A DNA stretch of 52,374 nucleotides from assembly GCF_009733535.1 (NCBI RefSeq), contig NZ_SMMI01000022.1, positions 1-52,374 on the forward strand, written 5' to 3'. A program made the translations under genes and the position numbers. Source of the stretch: Sphingobacterium endophyticum (lineage in GTDB: Bacteria > Bacteroidota > Bacteroidia > Sphingobacteriales > Sphingobacteriaceae). The notes under the pieces are model-generated. The model was not told the DNA's origin. It saw only the letters and a program-made list of their open reading frames with translations, and made no database searches. How positions within the stretch are numbered: the first letter of the stretch is position 1; the number at the start of each line of letters is the position of its first letter. This document shows positions 12,742 to 20,755 of the stretch, in pieces.

Positions 12742-15450
12742 ATGAATTTAATAAATCGTATACTTTTAGCCGTAGTACTATTTACCTCTATACTCCATAT
12801 TGCTGAAGCTCAAGTAAAACCCACCATTCCAATCAATACTGCTGTTGAAAATGCTCAAAAATACTTTTCAATCTATCCGGTAGAGAAAGTGCATTTACAT
12901 TTTGATAAGCCTTATTATGCTGTTGGAGATACATTATGGTTTAAAACTTATCTGAATACCAATCTTTTCAATTACGATCCTAGTAAAATTGTCTATGTAG
13001 ATGTCATTAACAGTAAGGATTCTTTGATTCAAACCTTAAGGGTTCCGATGAAAGAGGGAGCTGGCAAAGGACAGTTAGTATTGGATCCTCAATTTTGGTC
13101 ACAGGATAACTACCGTTTCCGTGCTTACAGCAAATGGATGATGAACTTTGATATGGGTTATTTCTATAATAAAGTTGTTCCAATCGGGGATGCAATCAAC
13201 AAGAAATTGGGTGCCATAATTACTTATCAACAAGATGGTAGCAAAACTAAGGCAACTATCCAATTCAGAGGAAAAGAAGGACAATTACTAGGAAGGAAAA
13301 AATTGAATTGGGAAGCCAATGATGGTTGGGATGCCTTTGATAAAGGAAAGGCTGAGACAGATGATCTTGGACGAATATCCATCAACTTAAATCATAAAGA
13401 AAAAGATAAATTTAAAAACGGACGTTTGGTCATTCAGTTAGATGATACGGAAACTTTAGTAGGTCAATATTCCTTATCGAATGCATATCAGGACGTTGAT
13501 ATTCAATTTTTTCCGGAAGGAGGAGATTTGATCTCTGGCTTAGCGAAAAAAGTAGCTTTCAAAGCGATGGCATCTGGGGGTGCAGGTGTAGGAGTTAAAG
13601 GAAAGGTGATCGATAGTAAAAAGAAGGAAGTCGCAACTTTTGAGGATTTAGGACTGGGAATGGGGACTTTTAATTTAGTACCAACTTCAGGAGAGTCCTA
13701 TAAAGCAGTAGTGACATTTGCTGATGGTCAAGAGAAAACTGTTGACCTTCCTGCAGTGCAGGATGATAAAATAAATGTGGTTGTTGGATCTGTTGATAAG
13801 GAGTTTATCAATGTAGGTTTAATGATGAATGACACTTATTTTAATACCATCCAAAATAAGCCGTATTATGTATTTGGACAGCTTAACGGACATTTAATCT
13901 ATGCAGCTCAAGCTTCTATAAAAAGTGCTTCAGTTTCTGTAAAGATTCCTTTGAAAGAATTACCTAATGGTGTCGTACAGATAACTTTAATGACTCCTGA
14001 TGGTCAACCCGTATCAGAAAGATTGGTTTATATTCAACCTCAAGAACTTATTGGAATTCAGGTTTCAACTGACAAAACGGATTATGCAAGAAAAGATCTC
14101 GTAAAAATGAAGTTGAATTTGAACACGAATATCGATAGCCTACCTGGAAACTTTTCAGTCGCTGTTATTGATGAAACCAAAGTTCCAAATAATGATGATA
14201 ATGATAAAGGCATTGTCAGCAATATGCTGGTAGCTTCTGATTTGAAAGGATATATCGAAAAGCCTAATTATTACTTTAATCCTAAAAATGAAAATAGGGC
14301 AGAGGCGCTTGATGCCTTGATGATGACTCAAGGATTTAGAAGATTTGATTATAAAGATTTAGTACAGGCAAAACTGCCGCAGGTAAAATTTATGCCTGAG
14401 CAAGGAATTACCATCTCAGGAATATTACGTCAAAATACAGGTCGTACGCAGCCCAATGGTGGACTATTGCTAAATATTCCAGGTGCTGCTGTTAAGAAAG
14501 ATGCTTACACCGATAATTCAGGTCGATATGTTTTTGAAAATTTGGTGTTTACTGATTCCTTGAAAGCAACTTTAAATGCAAGAGGAAATGATAACTTTAG
14601 AAGTTTGGTTATTACGTTAGATCCTACATTATTCCCGGAAATTGATCCGAATAATCCAAATAAAGCTGGGGCGGTACAGAATATTGACCAAAACTTAGAA
14701 GCCTATTTGGACAATAGCAAAAAAGAATTCAGGACCCACAATCTAATTGAGGAAGTTGTTGTGACGGCGACTCAAGAGAAAAAGCAGACGAGTAAGGATT
14801 TTTCTGCATTGACAGGTTTATCTATGCCTGAACATCGAATTGAAGGAAGTAGGTTCAACGGTTGTAATGTGTTGAGCATGTGTATGAATACCATGTTGAC
14901 TGGGATAACCTTTGATGTAAACACACAAAAGTATTACATCACAAGAAATTATAATCAAGGGAGTAGAGTGCCGGTTCAGTTCTTCCTGAACGGTATGCCT
15001 ATTGATGAGCCTTCTATTAATTCCATTCAGGTTGCTGAGATTGAAGCGATTGAGATCTTTATGCGTGATGATTTAGGAACAGTAAGAAATCTGTATAACA
15101 ATGATGGTGTTGTTTCGATCATTACGAAAAAGGAGAAAAAACAACCAAGGATGACGATGTCTCAAATTGAAGCCATGTTACCTAAATCAAATGTGATTGA
15201 TTTCTATCCATTAGGCTATGTAAAAGAGCGTAAATTTTATGAGCCTAAGTATGCAACTCCGGCTACTAAAAATACGAATGACTTTAGAACAACAATTTAT
15301 TGGAATCCAGATATCCGAGTAGATTCAAAAGGTGAAATTAACCTAGAATTCTATAATGCAGATGGTGTTGGAAAATACAAAGTAGTCGTAGAAGGAAATG
15401 ACCTACAAGGTAATGTAGGTAGACAGATTTACTATTATAATGTGAAATAA
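12742..15450 (+). CDS. MG2 / TonB-plug domain envelope protein without barrel
   Basis: A 902-residue exported protein. The signal peptide is MNLINRILLAVVLFTSI...AEAQ. Near residues 35-130 comes an alpha-2-macroglobulin MG2-like segment (EKVHLHFDKPYYAVGDTLWF). Further beta domains follow, then a carboxypeptidase-regulatory-like segment (about 555-625) and a TonB-receptor plug (about 670-800: EEVVVTATQEKK, VPVQFFLNGMPIDE, EIEAIEIFMRDD, DGVVSIITKK). The end (about 850-902) returns to an A2M-like strand pattern (TTIYWNPDIRVDSKGEINL). There is no outer-membrane barrel, so it cannot itself be a TonB-dependent transporter. Such proteins are common and uncharacterised in Bacteroidota. ATG 12742 is preferred to the TTG just before it. 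A hairpin terminator follows. Confidence 0.82.
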   Translation: MNLINRILLAVVLFTSILHIAEAQVKPTIPINTAVENAQKYFSIYPVEKVHLHFDKPYYAVGDTLWFKTYLNTNLFNYDPSKIVYVDVINSKDSLIQTLRVPMKEGAGKGQLVLDPQFWSQDNYRFRAYSKWMMNFDMGYFYNKVVPIGDAINKKLGAIITYQQDGSKTKATIQFRGKEGQLLGRKKLNWEANDGWDAFDKGKAETDDLGRISINLNHKEKDKFKNGRLVIQLDDTETLVGQYSLSNAYQDVDIQFFPEGGDLISGLAKKVAFKAMASGGAGVGVKGKVIDSKKKEVATFEDLGLGMGTFNLVPTSGESYKAVVTFADGQEKTVDLPAVQDDKINVVVGSVDKEFINVGLMMNDTYFNTIQNKPYYVFGQLNGHLIYAAQASIKSASVSVKIPLKELPNGVVQITLMTPDGQPVSERLVYIQPQELIGIQVSTDKTDYARKDLVKMKLNLNTNIDSLPGNFSVAVIDETKVPNNDDNDKGIVSNMLVASDLKGYIEKPNYYFNPKNENRAEALDALMMTQGFRRFDYKDLVQAKLPQVKFMPEQGITISGILRQNTGRTQPNGGLLLNIPGAAVKKDAYTDNSGRYVFENLVFTDSLKATLNARGNDNFRSLVITLDPTLFPEIDPNNPNKAGAVQNIDQNLEAYLDNSKKEFRTHNLIEEVVVTATQEKKQTSKDFSALTGLSMPEHRIEGSRFNGCNVLSMCMNTMLTGITFDVNTQKYYITRNYNQGSRVPVQFFLNGMPIDEPSINSIQVAEIEAIEIFMRDDLGTVRNLYNNDGVVSIITKKEKKQPRMTMSQIEAMLPKSNVIDFYPLGYVKERKFYEPKYATPATKNTNDFRTTIYWNPDIRVDSKGEINLEFYNADGVGKYKVVVEGNDLQGNVGRQIYYYNVK

Positions 15451-15482
15451 TAGCAGAGTTTTCTATATAAAGACAATAATTG

Positions 15483-15513
15483 AAAAGGTCAGGATGATTC
15501 CTGGCCTTTTTTT
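15483..15513 (+). terminator. Terminator at convergent gene ends
   Basis: Stem AAAAGGTCAGGA / TCCTGGCCTTTT with a TGAT loop and one G-T pair, followed by T. It overlaps the stop codon of the leftward EamA gene at 15489. Confidence 0.85.
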
Positions 15514-16355
15514 ATTGATGATGTAGTTTTAACTTTCATGTTCAATAGAATAGCCAAAATAATCAAGACAATTCCAAGGATAGAATAGATGTTGTAGGAT
15601 TCATCAAAAAGCAGGTAGCCAAATCCTAATGCATAAACTACACCTAAATAAGTCAAGCTTGCAACTTTTGATAGATTAGCAGTTTGATAGGACAGGGTCA
15701 TATAATATTGAGCTAATTGAGTTAGAATCCCAACTAACAGCAGATAGAACCAATCCATACCTTGGGGCATTTGCCAATGAAATATACTATATATGCCTAC
15801 AAATGGAATAGTGATTAATGGAAAATAGAAGATGATGACCAAGGGATGTTCCGAGGTTTTGATCTTAGCGATAATGTTATAGGCTATCGCTGCGAACAAG
15901 GCAGCTAACAATCCGATGATCAGATCCAGATTGGATATTCTTGTATCGAATCCTTTTAACATAAGCACTCCTGCGATTGCCAAACTAAAGAATAGAAATT
16001 GAATTGGTCTTACAGGCTGCTTGACAATAAAGATTCCTAAGACAGCGGTGAATAGGGGTGCAGTATAATTAATTGTAACAGCAGAGGCTAATGGAATGTT
16101 CTGAAGGGTATAGAAGGATCCAATAAGTCCCAAACATCCTGCAATTCCCCTTGCAATCAGGAGTTTTTTATTGGTTCCAAGTAAGGGTATTCGCTTTTGT
16201 TTAAGAATGAGATAGGTAGCGACTAAACTTATGACAGATCGAAATAATACTACCTCTAATGTAGGCAAATGGGAAACAAACTTGACACAGACATTCATCA
16301 AAGCAAAGAAGAAGCCTGCCAATAACATATATTGGATGCTTTTGTTGTCCTCCAC
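15489..16355 (-). CDS. EamA-family (DMT) transporter
   Basis: A 288-residue membrane protein with about ten hydrophobic segments in two EamA repeats (about 5-135 and 145-278). Motifs such as LFRSVISLVATYLIL, NYTAPLFTAVLGIF and SLTYLGVVYALGFGYLLFDE are typical of the drug/metabolite transporter superfamily. The substrate is unknown. It starts with GTG at 16355, sharing one base with the TAG of the upstream YihY gene, so the two are translationally coupled. It is the last gene of a three-gene leftward operon with fadD and yihY. Confidence 0.87.
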   Translation of the reverse strand: MEDNKSIQYMLLAGFFFALMNVCVKFVSHLPTLEVVLFRSVISLVATYLILKQKRIPLLGTNKKLLIARGIAGCLGLIGSFYTLQNIPLASAVTINYTAPLFTAVLGIFIVKQPVRPIQFLFFSLAIAGVLMLKGFDTRISNLDLIIGLLAALFAAIAYNIIAKIKTSEHPLVIIFYFPLITIPFVGIYSIFHWQMPQGMDWFYLLLVGILTQLAQYYMTLSYQTANLSKVASLTYLGVVYALGFGYLLFDESYNIYSILGIVLIILAILLNMKVKTTSSIKKGQESS

Positions 16356-17341
16356 TATTGTACTTCTTGATCAGTATGTTTTTTGACTACTTCTCGGATG
16401 CCTGTTTCTGGATCAATTTCAAGTTCGGTTTGTTTGACGAGAACGGCAAATGAAGCCGGCTGAATGCCCTTGCCATATTTAACCGCATATTCCTTTGTGA
16501 ACTCCGCCCCAAAGTAAAGTATGGCTGAAGAGTAGTAAACCCATGCCAAGAGAATAATAATGGATCCAGCAGCTCCGTATGAGCTTGCTGTAATGTTTTG
16601 AGATAGGTAAAGGGAGATTAAATATTTTCCTAACATAAATAAGAGGGCCGTGAAAATTGCTCCTCCTAAAATATCCTTAAAGCGTACTTTCGCATCAGGA
16701 AGAAAGGCATAGATAATTCCAAAAAGAGATGAAATCACCAAGAAAGTAATTGCTGTATTAACCCAATCTATTAAGTTGATATCCCAATTGTCCATAAATT
16801 GGTTAAAGTAACTGGTCATTACACCAATTAAGCTTGAGATAATCAGAGAGGCTAATAAAAGGAACACTAAACCTAAAATCATTGAGAAAGAGATCAGTCT
16901 ATTGATAATCATCTTTAACCAGCCCTTTTTAGGTTTAGGTTTTACTTTCCAAATAGAATTGATGGAATTTTGAATATCAATGAAGATTGTTGTCGAGGTA
17001 AACATTAAAGTACCAGCACCTACTATGATACCAATATTAGATCTACTCGATAAAGAGAGGTTGTGAACGGTGGATTCAAGTAAAGTGGCAATTTCCTTTC
17101 CAAACAATTGGTTCAGTTCATCGATTACTTGTTCCCTTGCTCCCTCGGTGCCATCCAGGGCACTTCCATAGAAAAATCCGAGTGTCCATGTAAGAATCAT
17201 GAGGAGCGGACCAATTGAAAATACTGTATAATACGCTAATGAAGCACTTAATTTCATGCAATTATCATCAATAAAAGCATTACCTGCATTCATAAGTAAT
17301 CCCCAGAATTCTTTGATCTTTACCCAGATTCTATTTAACAT
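16355..17341 (-). CDS. YihY/BrkB-family inner-membrane protein
   Basis: A 328-residue protein of the YihY (formerly RNase BN) family with about six membrane helices. Family signatures are KLSASLAYYTVFSIGPLLMI near the N-terminus and SSYGAAGSIIILLAWVYYSSAILYFGAEFTKEYA near residues 255-290. The N-terminus has a short amphipathic segment and the C-terminus a charged tail. The molecular role of the family is unresolved; the older RNase BN assignment is wrong. It lies eight bases behind the acyl-CoA ligase gene in the same operon and overlaps the EamA gene by one base. A link to lipid or envelope metabolism is only inferred from that context. Confidence 0.9.
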   Translation of the reverse strand: MLNRIWVKIKEFWGLLMNAGNAFIDDNCMKLSASLAYYTVFSIGPLLMILTWTLGFFYGSALDGTEGAREQVIDELNQLFGKEIATLLESTVHNLSLSSRSNIGIIVGAGTLMFTSTTIFIDIQNSINSIWKVKPKPKKGWLKMIINRLISFSMILGLVFLLLASLIISSLIGVMTSYFNQFMDNWDINLIDWVNTAITFLVISSLFGIIYAFLPDAKVRFKDILGGAIFTALLFMLGKYLISLYLSQNITASSYGAAGSIIILLAWVYYSSAILYFGAEFTKEYAVKYGKGIQPASFAVLVKQTELEIDPETGIREVVKKHTDQEVQ

Positions 17342-17349
17342 AAAAAAAA

Positions 17350-19110
17350 TTATTCAGAATAGATTGTTTTGATAATGTCTTCATTTTTCTGCAAGATTAC
17401 TTTACGTTTAAGGCTTAATTTTGGAGTAAGCTCGCCAGCGTCGATGCTCCATTCCTTTGGTAAAAGCTTAAATTTCTTAATCTGCTCCCAATGGCCAAAG
17501 TTAGCCATAGATTGGGAAATTATCTGTTCATATTTTGATAATATATCTTCGTTCTTGATTAAATCCTCTTTCGATTGAAAAGATATGCCCTTGTGGTTTG
17601 CATATTTTTCGAGTTCTTCAAAAGCAGGGACGATCAATGCGGCAGGAAATCTTTGGTTTTCACCAATGACCATAACCTGTGCGATTAGGGTAGATTCCAT
17701 GAGCTTATTTTCCAATACTTGCGGAGCCACATATTTACCACCGGCAGTTTTGAACATCTCTTTTTTACGGTCTGTAATTCTTAAGAATCCATCTGGAGTT
17801 AATTCTCCAATATCACCTGTATGAAGATATCCATCTTCTGTAAAAGCTTCCTTGGTTGCCTCTTCGTTCTTATAATATCCACTTGTAACACTAGGCCCTT
17901 TAACGAGAATTTCCCCATCCTGAGCTATCTTAACATCCAGATTACTCAATACACGACCTACAGTTCCAAATTTTACATCATCTTCTTTCCATGAATTAAC
18001 AGCAATAACAGGTGAGGTTTCTGTTAGACCATATCCTTCAAGTACTTTGATTCCAGCTGCCCAAAAAACGCGCGCAAGCCTCTCTTGAAGTGCTGCTCCA
18101 CCAGAAATAATAAGCTTAATGTTTCCACCTAAAGCTTCTTTCCATTTTGAGAAAATCAACTTACGGGCAATCCCGAGTTGAAAATTATAGAATGCGGAAT
18201 TCTTTTTAGGTTCTTGATAGCGTAGACCTAGATTTAATGCCCAAAAAAACAAAGACTTTTTAATTCCAGTTAGATTTTTTCCTTTTTCTACAACTTTATC
18301 ATAAACCTTTTCAAGAACACGAGGAACGGTAGTGAAAAGATCAGGTTTGACTTCATTGATGTCAACAACAATATTGTCCAGGTTTTCAGCATAATAAATT
18401 TGAATTCCTTTGGAAAAATATAGATAAACGACCATTCTTTCGAAGATATGGCATAATGGTAGAAAACTTAGTGATTTCTTATACTCATCCGTAACCAAAT
18501 GATTGCTTGCTTCAACATTGGCAAGAATATTTCCATGGGAAAGATAAACTCCCTTTGGCTTACCAGTCGTTCCAGAAGTATAGATCAAGGTTAATAAATC
18601 ATCCAACTGAACGGCCTCTCGGAAGGCAAAAAGATCCTCGTTATTTTGTTTTCCAAGTTCAATAACCTCATGGAAGTTCTTTCTTCCAGATATATCATCG
18701 AATGTAAACATCTCCAATTGAAGATTATTTTCTTGAAGTGCATGCTCTGCTTTTTTCGCAAGATCCTCATTGCTTACAAATAAAAGTTTTGCTTCCGCAT
18801 CATTTAAAATATAGATAAGATCTTGATTGGATAAAGTAGGGTACAAGGGTACGGTTGCTACTCCCAACTGATTACATGCAAAGTCTATAAAGTTCCATTC
18901 CGGACGGTTTCCAGACATCAAGGCAACACGGTCACCCTTTTTTATTCCTTTTGCCAATAAACCCTTGCTGATATTATCTACGATCTCTACAAATTCATTT
19001 GTGGAATAGGTCTTCCAACCCGTCTTTGAGCGCCCAGCAACCATGATATCTTTAGCAAATTCCTTCTGATAGTTACTGATTAAATCACTTAATCTTTTAT
19101 AATTGCTCAT
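17350..19110 (-). CDS. Long-chain fatty acid-CoA ligase
   Basis: A 586-residue AMP-forming acyl-CoA synthetase. The ATP/AMP-binding motif is LIYTSGTTGKPKGVYLSHGN (about residues 174-193). A further conserved segment is VLEGYGLTETSPVIAVN, and the fatty-acyl-CoA synthetase signature is DGYLHTGDIGELTPDGFLRI with TDRKKEMFKTAGGKYVAP. The C-terminal catalytic lysine region is LTPKLSLKRKVI. It activates fatty acids with ATP and CoA for degradation or lipid synthesis at the inner membrane face. First gene of the operon with yihY and the EamA transporter. Bacteroidota genomes usually hold several paralogues, so no specific fadD number is given. Confidence 0.93.
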   Translation of the reverse strand: MSNYKRLSDLISNYQKEFAKDIMVAGRSKTGWKTYSTNEFVEIVDNISKGLLAKGIKKGDRVALMSGNRPEWNFIDFACNQLGVATVPLYPTLSNQDLIYILNDAEAKLLFVSNEDLAKKAEHALQENNLQLEMFTFDDISGRKNFHEVIELGKQNNEDLFAFREAVQLDDLLTLIYTSGTTGKPKGVYLSHGNILANVEASNHLVTDEYKKSLSFLPLCHIFERMVVYLYFSKGIQIYYAENLDNIVVDINEVKPDLFTTVPRVLEKVYDKVVEKGKNLTGIKKSLFFWALNLGLRYQEPKKNSAFYNFQLGIARKLIFSKWKEALGGNIKLIISGGAALQERLARVFWAAGIKVLEGYGLTETSPVIAVNSWKEDDVKFGTVGRVLSNLDVKIAQDGEILVKGPSVTSGYYKNEEATKEAFTEDGYLHTGDIGELTPDGFLRITDRKKEMFKTAGGKYVAPQVLENKLMESTLIAQVMVIGENQRFPAALIVPAFEELEKYANHKGISFQSKEDLIKNEDILSKYEQIISQSMANFGHWEQIKKFKLLPKEWSIDAGELTPKLSLKRKVILQKNEDIIKTIYSE

Positions 19111-19264
19111 AATAATGTTTCTCCCCTTAAAAATACAAAAATTGGTTATATATACTGTTGGTCTTGACTAATATATCATTTTTTAAAGAAAAACTATGCT
19201 TGCAGAATAATTTTTGACTTTAAACATACCTAAAATCAGTTTTTACCGTTAGGAAATAAAATAG

Positions 19265-19272
19265 TAAATTTG
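19265..19272 (+). promoter_or_regulatory. -7 promoter element
   Basis: TAAATTTG fits TAnnTTTG, 21 bases before the ATG at 19294. Confidence 0.6.
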
Positions 19273-19293
19273 AACGGATAGAAATAAATTTTC

Positions 19294-19797
19294 ATGAAAA
19301 AAATCTTACAATTAACATTAGTTTTTATTGCCTTTATCGCATCTACAAATCTTGCAAATGCACAACTTCAAACACAACATGCCATTGGTGCTCGTTTCGG
19401 ATCAGCAACAGGGATAACCTATCGCTATACAATGGCTCCAGAGCGTGCAATTGAAGGTATTTTAAGTATTCAAGGTAACTCTGAATACAGTAGATTCCGA
19501 TTAGTTGGATTGTATGAAAATCACAGACCATTGTACAATGATTTTACTTGGTTCTGGGGTTTTGGTGGTAGTGTTGGTTCTTATACAAGCAAAGCTTTTA
19601 CCAATAAAGAAGGTCAGCGCTTTGATAAATATTCTGAAATGGCATTGAGTATTGACGGTATCGTTGGTGTGGAATATAAAATTCCTGAAGCTCCTATCGC
19701 CTTGTCATTAGATGCTAAACCTTATTTTGACTTTCTTCAAGAAAGTGGATTTAGAATTTGGGATGGCGTGGGATTCTCTATCCGTTATACATTCTAG
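19294..19797 (+). CDS. Small outer-membrane beta-barrel-like protein, unknown
   Basis: A 167-residue exported protein. A clear signal peptide (MKKILQLTLVFIAFIASTNLANA, cut before QLQTQ) is followed by alternating polar/hydrophobic stretches rich in G, Y and F (GARFGSATGITYRYTM, FTWFWGFGGSVGSYTS, VGVEYKIPEAPIALSLDAKP). It ends in SIRYTF, with the terminal aromatic residue typical of outer-membrane barrels. The size would allow an eight-strand barrel. I cannot name the family; homologues in Sphingobacteriaceae are expected. It is a single gene with its own promoter and a shared terminator downstream. Confidence 0.75.
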   Translation: MKKILQLTLVFIAFIASTNLANAQLQTQHAIGARFGSATGITYRYTMAPERAIEGILSIQGNSEYSRFRLVGLYENHRPLYNDFTWFWGFGGSVGSYTSKAFTNKEGQRFDKYSEMALSIDGIVGVEYKIPEAPIALSLDAKPYFDFLQESGFRIWDGVGFSIRYTF

Positions 19798-19817
19798 AGG
19801 ATAGACTATAGATATTG

Positions 19818-19845
19818 AAAAGCGCCATTTTGAAATGGCGCTTTT
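19818..19845. terminator. Bidirectional terminator
   Basis: Perfect 13-bp arms AAAAGCGCCATTT / AAATGGCGCTTTT around TG, with A and T runs on both sides. It serves the convergent genes ending at 19797 and 19856. Confidence 0.92.
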
Positions 19846-19855
19846 TGTTTTTTTA

Positions 19856-20569
19856 TTATTTGTTAGGGTCTACTGCTTCTTCGGTATCTACAGAATTGTT
19901 CTCTCTATATATTTTTTCACCAATTACACCTTCATCCCCCAAAGCCCGTCCTTTAATTAGCCAGGAAACTCCAAATAGCAATAAAGCTAAGGCTTCAAAC
20001 AACAGCGTGGAATAGGGAAATAGTTTAAAGGGAACTAAGATAATACATAACAAGATTCCGTAGCCACAGAATCTATATATCTTATTTTCATTAAACATAC
20101 TGACAGGTATGTCGGTATTTGGCTGCTGACCGATGGTAAATACATTGATCGAAAGAAGAGCGAAAATAAAAAAGAGAACTGCGGCAAAGCCATAGTGTAG
20201 CCAGGTTAGGCTAAAGTTAATGAGCGTACATTTAAGACAGGAATCGGAAATTGGATCTGTTGGAATAAACGCTACTCCAAAAGCCATAAAACCTGCAATG
20301 TTGGTAAGAATATTGTCGTTTTTTAAGATTGACTTATTTCCATTGCCTTTATAGCAAATCAAAAATAAACCTACCGCACATAAGGTACCTGTAAATATTT
20401 CGCGAAGGTTCGTGTAATAATAATGACTTATGGAAGGTTGAATATTGGTTGAGAAAAATTTAATTAAGGAAAGTAAGACAAGAATTGAAGGAAGGAAGAT
20501 TCCCAAGTAACCAATCGCCCTGCGAAGTCGCCGGTAGGCAAATAGATTATAGTGTTGTATATTTTTCAT
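19856..20569 (-). CDS. Six-helix membrane protein, unknown
   Basis: A 237-residue integral membrane protein with about six hydrophobic segments (near residues 17-40, 53-73, 85-105, 122-146, 168-188 and 190-206). Distinctive short motifs are SISHYYYTNLREIFTG between helices 1 and 2 and FIPTDPI after helix 3. I do not recognise the family. The C-terminus (after LIKGRALGDEGVIGEK) is charged and cytoplasmic or periplasmic. A perfect 11-bp hairpin sits 17 bases before its start codon, unusual for a leader and possibly regulatory. It converges with the small barrel-like gene. Confidence 0.72.
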   Translation of the reverse strand: MKNIQHYNLFAYRRLRRAIGYLGIFLPSILVLLSLIKFFSTNIQPSISHYYYTNLREIFTGTLCAVGLFLICYKGNGNKSILKNDNILTNIAGFMAFGVAFIPTDPISDSCLKCTLINFSLTWLHYGFAAVLFFIFALLSINVFTIGQQPNTDIPVSMFNENKIYRFCGYGILLCIILVPFKLFPYSTLLFEALALLLFGVSWLIKGRALGDEGVIGEKIYRENNSVDTEEAVDPNK

Positions 20570-20585
20570 AATATTATGGTTAATC

Positions 20586-20610
20586 TAAACCTTTAAGGAT
20601 TAAAGGTTTA
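20586..20610 (-). promoter_or_regulatory. Leader hairpin upstream of membrane protein gene
   Basis: TAAACCTTTAA / TTAAAGGTTTA form a perfect 11-bp stem with a three-base loop. It ends 17 bases before the ATG at 20569, with no T run after it, so it is not a plain terminator. Confidence 0.6.
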
Positions 20611-20704
20611 TAGTTTGTTAGTTTACCATTAAAATTAAGAAAAAATATATTTAATTGGAATATGGATGATTGGGGAAGGTGATTGGATTAGTAAAGAAAA
20701 AACA

Positions 20705-20740
20705 CTTTAATATATATGTTATACTGCATATATATTAAAG
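20705..20740 (-). terminator. AT-rich hairpin after M61 peptidase gene
   Basis: Perfect 14-bp arms CTTTAATATATATG / CATATATATTAAAG with an eight-base loop. On the minus strand it follows the M61 stop (20756) and is itself followed by TGTTTTTTC, so it probably terminates that transcript. Confidence 0.65.
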
Positions 20741-20755
20741 GTTTTTATTAATGAA

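Noticed and set aside
12742..15450. Complete TonB-dependent receptor
   Set aside because: No barrel strands or terminal aromatic barrel signature follow the plug; the C-terminus is macroglobulin-like.
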